64,000 nt of DNA from Silurus meridionalis. Taxonomy: Eukaryota; Chordata; Actinopteri; Siluriformes; Siluridae. The position numbers were made by a program, and so were the translations under genes. The DNA is taken from NCBI RefSeq assembly GCF_014805685.1, contig NC_060891.1:29858898-29922897 (forward strand), written 5' to 3'. Under the pieces are notes generated by a model, which worked only from the letters and a program-made list of their open reading frames with translations, made no database searches and was not told the origin of the DNA. Position 1 is the first letter of the stretch. Every line of letters begins with the position of its first letter. This document shows, piece by piece, positions 57,701 to 64,000 of this stretch.

Positions 57701-57932
57701 GGCTTAACAATTGAGGTTTCCAGATGCTTTTTATTTTTTCATACCAGTCTTCCTCTGGGAATATCTGGTGTAACACTTCTATGCCATGTAAACGTGTAAT
57801 AGCCCACAATTTGTCTTGTATCTGCTTTTCTGTCTGCCTCCTCTCTATACCGTTTCTATCTTTGTATGTCCTTTCGTCCCAGAAATGAGTTCTAAGTCCG
57901 TTCGTTTCTATCTCTATGTCCATCAAATCCAC
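54707..57932 (-). pseudogene. gag: ERV-F gag, nearly full length, about 1,075 codons span
   Basis: Longest gag in the window: open 57932-56241 (matrix region, charged linker, start of coiled coil), 56265-56062 (coiled coil), 55956-55228 (acidic start, capsid-like with WTFGVKRNDVWNALRSAYP and Q.ANVTHAVE), 55222-54707 (Gln-rich nucleocapsid with CWNCQDPNHMMRNC, a CCHC knuckle at 54869-54910). Three frameshifts. The span is roughly twice a typical orthoretroviral Gag because of about 600 residues before capsid, including a predicted coiled coil of about 100 residues. Confidence 0.88.
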
Positions 57933-59045
57933 ATTTATCTTGCTATATTTTCTCTATCTTATTTATTCGTTTATTCGCACTGTGTATGTCCGAATGTGTG
58001 CATGTATGTGTATGTGTGTCAGCGAGCGAACACTATGTGTGTCTCCTATGCGCGCAAGCTCCCTGTGCGCTGTGTCTGTATATGCGCCTATGCCTCTCTT
58101 GTTCCTGCTCCGTCTCTCGTCCAAGAATATGAGTATACTCACAAACTCAGCATCATCCCAATCAGCGTAAGCAAACAGCAAGCAACAATACAAACACAGG
58201 CATACATATAAATTCATAGACAAAACATCAACATACAGAAAACACAACTATAAATCCGGTTTTTACAAAAACACGCTTTTCACGAACAATATGACAACAA
58301 CACTTACACAACTGCAGTTACAACGCTTTTTTACCGTACATGTACACATGGCCATCACTTCATCTCAATATCCTCGGGTCCCACCCTGCATCAGAACGGT
58401 GACTCTCCGAGCCTGACAACTCACGACCTTTTGAATGTACCCTTTCCACCCCAGGTTACGAACCTGGATCCCCTAGTAAAGACCTATGGTATCTTTCCTG
58501 TTTTTAGACTATATGAGAAGTGTTACCTTCTCACATCGGGACTTGCACCCGAATCACCAAGATCTCACTTTTGGGTTTACACGCTCGGTCTGCTTAGTCT
58601 GCAACCTAATTAGACCATATGGAAAGTCCGACAGACTAAGGTACAAACAATTAGCCAGTCAGAGTTTCACGTGGGTCCCACCCTGCGTCTCTATACGCAG
58701 TGACTCTCCACCTCACAACTTTATTCACGTGGGTCCCACCCTGCGTCTCTATACGCAGTGACTCTCCACCTCACAACTTATGTCTTTACTTTTGCTTATA
58801 CTCATCCAACACTAATTTTCCACCCGATAGTTCTTTGGCCCTAGGCCAGCAGTCTATACCTCCCGGGGCCGACAACCTCATAGGCATACAGTTACTAATC
58901 ACAGACTTTGAGTATAACAGGTGTCTGCTTACCTTTTTCTCTGAATTTTTGTTTCCAGCGGCTGTAGCCCACAGGATGCTCGGTCCCCTGTTCAGGTTTT
59001 CGACCTTTGTGCTGACCTTCAGGGCCCCACGTACGCCAATAAATA
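57933..59045 (-). other. ERV-F leader, splice donor, damaged primer binding site
   Basis: Same hairpins (58451-58467, 58517-58552), 58-bp duplication (about 58668-58780) and splice donor (58932-58927) as copy A. The PBS at 59026-59039 has lost bases in its centre. Confidence 0.78.
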
Positions 59046-60744
59046 TGTCGGAACTCAGAGCCCGTCTCTGAGGCGACACATCGAGGGTGGATTTCTTTGC
59101 TCAGAGGATTCCCAATAATGCCCAGCCAATTCTAGAAAACACAAATATAATAGACACAAACCGCCAATGAAGGATCCTCAGTCCCGGATGAGTAAAAGCA
59201 AAACTTCTTTATTCCATGCAAGTTCTAATGAGCTCAATAGAAGTTGGGTACTTCCCATCAAAATGAACAGCACATCAACAAATGATAGAGCATAAAGTGA
59301 GGAAGTACACTGACTGTTGTTTCACGCTCATATTTATACCCTGTAGCCACCGTATCTTTTATTTTTTATTCCTTGACCTTGAGTAATTCCCTTATTTTCC
59401 ATTTTCTGCCTTCTCTTCCATTTCTGTCTTCTTTTCCCCTTATCTTCCATCTTCTGCCTTCTCTTCCATTTCTGTCTTCTTTTCCTAGTTCCCTTATCTT
59501 TGGCCTTGGCTTCTATTCTCCCAACCAACACCATATTTGGGGTTCCTGTCTTTTCCGTTTCCTTATTTACGGCCCATAACTTTATGTTAAAAAATATGAG
59601 TGAGTATAAAGCCCTTATTTTTCTCTGAATTCAACCATACGTTCTTCAGTCTCTCAAGTGTGAACAACCTTTTATGCCTATTTTGTCCTCCTGCATTTGC
59701 AATGGGTAAGTGTTATGCTTTATTCTTTTATAATGCTGCTATTCTACTTTCATTATTTGAGTTATGTCATCGTCTTTGATTGCTTGTATACTGTGCTTGA
59801 TTATATAATGCTTTTATTTAATACTGGCGCCTAGACTACATTTTTTAATTGTGTATTCTGAACTGATTGTTACATAGTGTATATGATTTTTCTTGAGTGT
59901 TATCCTTTGCTTGTGCTCAACCGTCACTATGATATTCCCTATTTTAACATCTTATCTCTGTTGGTCTCATTTGGTCTCTTTTGCTCAGCTCCACCATGCG
60001 ATCAGCTCAACCATCCCTGCCTCCTAGAGCATCGGCCTTGGTTGTTCTTCGCAGACAGTACCGCCAATTTCAGCTCTCCTCAATTGCTGCTGAGTTTACT
60101 CATTTTCTAGAACAGCTCTCCCGCCCAAGTGTCCCAGCTGATGCCTTCGTGCCTCCTCGCATTGCGCGGGGCTTTACAGCGCGTGATGGGAGACACAGAC
60201 TTCCCTGATCTCAACCGTCGTCCACGAATGTTCCTGTTTTCCTGACACAGTACCACAGTTTTCTCCCTATCCTTCACACTGGTCTCCCACTGATTATACC
60301 CCTACTTCTCCCGTTGCCGCCAAACCAGCGTGCTCCTGTGTCTTCACCCATCCCTGGACCAAGCTACTCCTTTATGTCTCCTGCCCATGCTTCTGTGTCT
60401 TCACCTGGGCCTAGATTCAGCTACTCCTTCATGTCCCCTGCTGCTGCAGAACCCACACACCCTGCTATTTCAATAAAGATGCTTAATCTCCCTCAAGTTT
60501 GTTTCTGTCCTTCTTTGCCTATTCCATACACTCATATCAGTCAGATTCTATCCTACTCACACACGTAAATACCTTATTATTATTATTAATACTTGATGTA
60601 AATAAATAGGTTTTGTCAGACTACTTCTATTATATCTAATAAGTTCTATATTTATTAAGTTAATTAGGTTAATTTAGTTTGATTAATATTAGTTTGATTA
60701 TAACACACGCTAGATATGGTTGATTAAAATATTTTTTCTCGACA
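59046..60744 (-). repeat. LTR-F, 5' LTR of ERV-F
   Basis: 1,699-bp LTR of the A type. The right flank is the protease region of a Ty3/gypsy element, so ERV-F integrated into that element. Antisense TATA at 59605-59610. Confidence 0.93.
59702..60486 (+). pseudogene. LTR antisense spliced gene, copy F (damaged)
   Basis: ATG 59702-59704, donor at 59706, intron 59706-59988, exon 2 from 59989, AATAAA 60472-60477, stop 60484-60486. A one-base loss near 59998 and others near 60190-60230 and 60455 shift the frame; the middle of exon 2 (LRRQYRQFQL..., FVPPRIARGFT) remains readable. Confidence 0.65.
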
Positions 60745-62012
60745 GCTGCCAGGGTCAAGGTATTCTGGATGGAGTCGGGAGTGGGAGTAAATAGTTCTGC
60801 CGGCAGGCGGGGCTCCACTCCAAGATGTCACACGGGTCCCAGGAACATATGGGGGAGTGCTTGGCCAACCAGGGACGACCCAGGATCACGCCCACGGTCG
60901 AATCCTCCAGTACGAGAAGTTGTATTTCTTCTTGATGTAGAACGCCGACTTGGAGGAACGATAAGTGGTGTGCAGTACTTCACCTTGCCTCTTCCCAATG
61001 GTCATCCCTGAATGGTCTGGACGGCTGGTTCCTGAGATCCCCTCTGCCGGCGCAGCTGGAGGCGTTCTAGACACGCCTGGGAGATGAAGTTCCCCGCAGA
61101 TCCAGAGTCGACTAGGGCAACAGCCGACAGAGAGAGAGCAGGGGTTACCAAGGTGACCATGAGGGTGGACAAGTGAGTAATGTCAGAAGAAAGTGTAACA
61201 GTACTCACCGTCCGACGAGGAGGCCTAACAGGACATTGGGCCACGCAAGGTCCTCCCTCACCACAGTAGAGGCAAGCTCTGGCCGCCCACCGACGCTCCC
61301 TTTGCATGGGTTCAGGTTCAGGAGCTGACGAGACTGCCGTAGTTGGAACTGATTCGGCCTCTGGAGATTTGCAGGCTGCCAGGTGCCGGGAAACACGAAT
61401 GGATCTCTGGATGAAAGCCTCAAACCCCAGAGAGTCATCATATGTGACCATAGCCAGCCTGAGCTCCTGATTCAAGCCCCTTCTATATACAGCCAGCAGC
61501 GCTTTCTCGTTCCAGCCAGCAGATGCCGCCAGAGTGCGGAAGCGGAGGCTGTAACCCGACACACTGTCTCTTCCTTGGTGGATATTCAGCAGCTGATCGG
61601 CGGTTGGCGTATCCATGGGGGCGGTGCTTAAGACCTCGGTGAAGTGTCTCGTAAAGGCCGCATATGTCGTCAGCGCCGGGCTCGCTGCACTCCAGAGCGC
61701 TCTAGCCCAGGCTAGCGCTCTTCCGGTGAGCAGCGAGATCAGGAACGCGACCTTTGCTCGTTCGTTCAGAAAGCTGTGAGGGTGCATCTCGATATATAGG
61801 GAAAACTGGAGCAAGAAACGATGACATTCCGCCGCGTTTCCGGAAAAAGACGCCGGGAGAGTCATCGGGCTGCCGGATGGTGGAGGAGCTTGGTTGGCGG
61901 TCGCCGGTCGGAACGCCTCCCGGAGCGCAGCAGTGAGCTCCCTCACGAACTCAGACGTGGCAGCAGGCTGGTCCTCCACAAAACCAGACGCGGCAGCGGG
62001 CTGGTCCTCCAT
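60745..62012 (-). pseudogene. Ty3/gypsy gag and protease, interrupted by ERV-F
   Basis: Gag-like frame from the ATG at 62012 (MEDQPAAASG): capsid domain LPASFSGNAAECHRFLLQFSLY...RALAWA...F..HF and GYSLRFRTLAASAGWNE, a knuckle CLYCGEGGPCVAQCP, then protease ALVDSGSAGNFIS. After a frameshift at about 61005 the protease continues (VILGRPWLAKHSP, near 60870) and is cut by the ERV LTR at 60745. The capsid pattern is that of the sushi-like vertebrate gypsy elements. Reverse transcriptase is absent here. 62013-62140 is its leader. Confidence 0.87.
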
Positions 62013-62219
62013 GCTGAGGTAATGCAGTTTTCCCTTGTTTTGGGCTTTTCTTCCCAAAGCCCATCGCGGATTCCCCACGTTCCGCGCTGCGCTCCTACCA
62101 AGCGTGGCTTTCGCCAACCCTTCTTCACATAACATTTAACAACAAAAGGCAAATGTGCACTAACTATCAGCAGAGATTCACCAGTATACAATACAACACC
62201 TGTAGCATCTGTAAGGTTA

Positions 62220-62655
62220 AATGGCAAATTTTTTACCCCTTGTGCTCGAGATATTAGGGTTCTTCGACATAAAAAAAAAGCCTGCTCTAGGAAGAGTCCT
62301 AGTGATTTCAAAATCCAAGCGTGAGAGGTTCTTCAAAGAAGAATGTGAGAAACTGCTCAAAAATAGGTGTTTGCAGCATCATTCAGGAAAAGACTGGAGG
62401 CTGTAATTGGTGCCAAAGATGCTTCAACAAAGTATTAAGCAAAGGCTGTGAATTCTTAAGTACATGTGTTTTTTTTCGTTTTAATTTTTTATGAATTTAC
62501 AAAGATTTCAAACAAACTTCTTTGATGTCATTATGGAGTACTGTTTGTAGAATCTTGAGGGAAATAAAGAATTTAATCCATTTTGAATAAAGCTGTAACA
62601 ACAAAATGTTGAAAAGGTGAAAGCTCTGTGGAAACCTTCTGGATGCACTGTAGAT
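62220..62655 (+). mobile_element. Tc1-like element 3' remnant
   Basis: The right side ends AAAGCTCTGTGGAAACCTTCTGGATGCACTGTA at 62618-62651, the style of Tc1 terminal repeats abutting TA, preceded by an A/T-rich noncoding part common in fish Tc1 copies (GCTGTAACAACAAAATGTTG). No transposase frame survives. Confidence 0.55.
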
Positions 62656-62819
62656 ATTAAATGTTTTGTAAAAATCCAACAGGTTAAAATTGATCTAATT
62701 ACTGAGATCACACTAAGACTTTCCAATTATATGTTTAGGTAGATGAGCTCATTCTCTGAGCATTACTTGCATGGTGAATCTTCTTCCTGTTAAACATATG
62801 ACTTGTGGGATATTCAGAA

Positions 62820-63250
62820 TACACTATAAACCTAAAATGTTTGTGGACACCTGACCATGATATGTGGATGTGTTTGGATGTGGTTCTTTTTCAAACTATC
62901 ACAACAAAAATGAAAACACACAAGCATATAGGATGTTTTTGTAACCTGTAGCATGACAATTCTTTTTTCATTAAAACTTATAGGCCTGAATGTGTTCCAG
63001 CATGACAATGCCCAAAAACCAGCTCCATGAAGATATGATATGCCAAGACTGCACAGAGCCCAGCCTTCTGTAATGCGCTTAAAATTTTCAATTTAGTTTC
63101 TATTGTATAGCACTTTTAACAATGGACATTGTCCCATATCATCCTTACAGAGATAAATAGGTTATAAAATATGGATTTCTATGTTAAAATTCCCACAGGC
63201 CTGCACCAAAATCTTGTGGGACACATTCCCTGATGAGTAGAGAAGATAAT
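62820..63250 (+). mobile_element. Decayed DNA-transposon fragments
   Basis: The phrase TTTGTGGACACCTGACCAT at 62840 and a transposase remnant GTTCCAGCATGACAATGCCC...CTCCATGAAGA near 62995-63035 recall a common fish DNA transposon; stops throughout. 63250-63860 is AT-rich with no recognised gene. Confidence 0.45.
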
Positions 63251-63866
63251 AATAATCAGAGGTGGAAAGTAAGGAATTACATTTACACACATTACTGTAA
63301 TTGAGGGGTTTTTGTAATTTTACAGATTTTAAAGTAAGTAAATCAAATAATTCTTTGTATGGTACTTAACTACATTTTAAATCATATGCACTACTGAGTA
63401 AAAAAATATAAATAATTAAAATAATGCAATGGGGGAAAATTGCGCCGCACCGATTGGTTAATGAGCGGAAAACAAATGAGTTAAACTCACAAGAAAGAAA
63501 GATGGAGAGGGACAAGAAAGACGCCAGTGATTGCAGATGCTGAAAGCGAAATGCCGTCAAATCAAAAGCTGTGTAACTCTGTAAATTTTACTCTGAGTAA
63601 ATTTTAAATAATTTGAAATTACAAATTATTACTTTTACTTGAGTAGATTTTTAGACTGGTAACTTTACATGTACTTAAGTAAAATCTGGAAAAGTCAACT
63701 ACGTATATACTTCTACCCATACTACCTATAGGTGAAAGGAAAGATCAAGATGGTTGCTTCTCTCTTGTACTACTACTATATTTTCTGATATTAAAATATG
63801 AAGGAATTGGGTATATAATGGAATGTGAAAATGCAAGACTTGTCACAGAGACTGGATGGATATCTG

Positions 63867-63998
<132 letters not shown>

Positions 63999-64000
63999 AT

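Overview
The window looks like teleost fish nuclear DNA. It has Tc1/mariner elements, L2- and RTE-type LINE pieces, a Ty3/gypsy gag, tetranucleotide microsatellites and GT-AG introns, and no prokaryotic gene organisation. Three 100-N scaffold gaps (23248-23347, 32628-32727, 37754-37853) all abut repeats, so order and orientation across them are not proven.

Most of the window is one family of endogenous retrovirus (ERV) in several broken copies. ERV-A (1-5922, minus; window edge to 5' LTR) carries leader and gag. ERV-B (23348-29574, minus) carries a partial 3' LTR, an accessory gene, env and the 3' half of pol. ERV-C (29575-32225, minus) is nested in B's pol. Contig D (32728-37753, plus) carries protease-RT-RNase H-integrase split by a solo LTR at the same pol site as C. 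ERV-E (40889-50519, minus) has LTR-accessory-env-gag(N)-leader-LTR with pol deleted. ERV-F (50520-60744, minus) has pol-gag-leader-5' LTR and is inserted in a Ty3/gypsy element. Pol is class I-like (gamma/epsilon: QYVDD RT, GPY/F-type integrase tail, CX6CC Env TM). The primer site matches the tRNA-Lys1,2 type, the leader is about 1.1 kb, and Gag is unusually long (about 1,075 codons spanned) with a coiled coil.

Two parts of this ERV are not standard. (1) Each LTR (about 1.7 kb) appears to contain a complete antisense gene in U3: its own TATA box facing away from the proviral TATA box, a short first exon ending ATGG|GTAAGT, an intron of about 265-285 bp ending in AG, a Pro/Ser-rich reading frame of about 170-180 codons, and a poly(A) signal inside the last codons. 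The signals recur in all LTR copies, and LTR subtypes differ by in-frame indels. (2) A Cys/His-rich accessory ORF of about 250-270 codons lies between env and the 3' LTR behind a conserved splice acceptor. A strongly diverged copy with a fully open frame survives at 7356-8165 in an otherwise decayed relic.

Other content: an intronless broken coiled-coil gene (10017-11288), an L2-like LINE (11936-13850), a multi-exon host gene on the minus strand (about 14640-19994) with a degenerate paralogue at 38415-38965, an RTE-like relic (20320-21290), a Tc1 element with a 4 x 174-bp array (21838-23247), a T-cell-receptor/immunoglobulin V-like exon relic (32226-32500), a 21-bp minisatellite (39831-39965), the gypsy gag-protease (60745-62012) and Tc1 debris to the right end. 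All ERV genes except the accessory ORF at 7356-8165 and the antisense frame in LTR-C carry visible frame damage.
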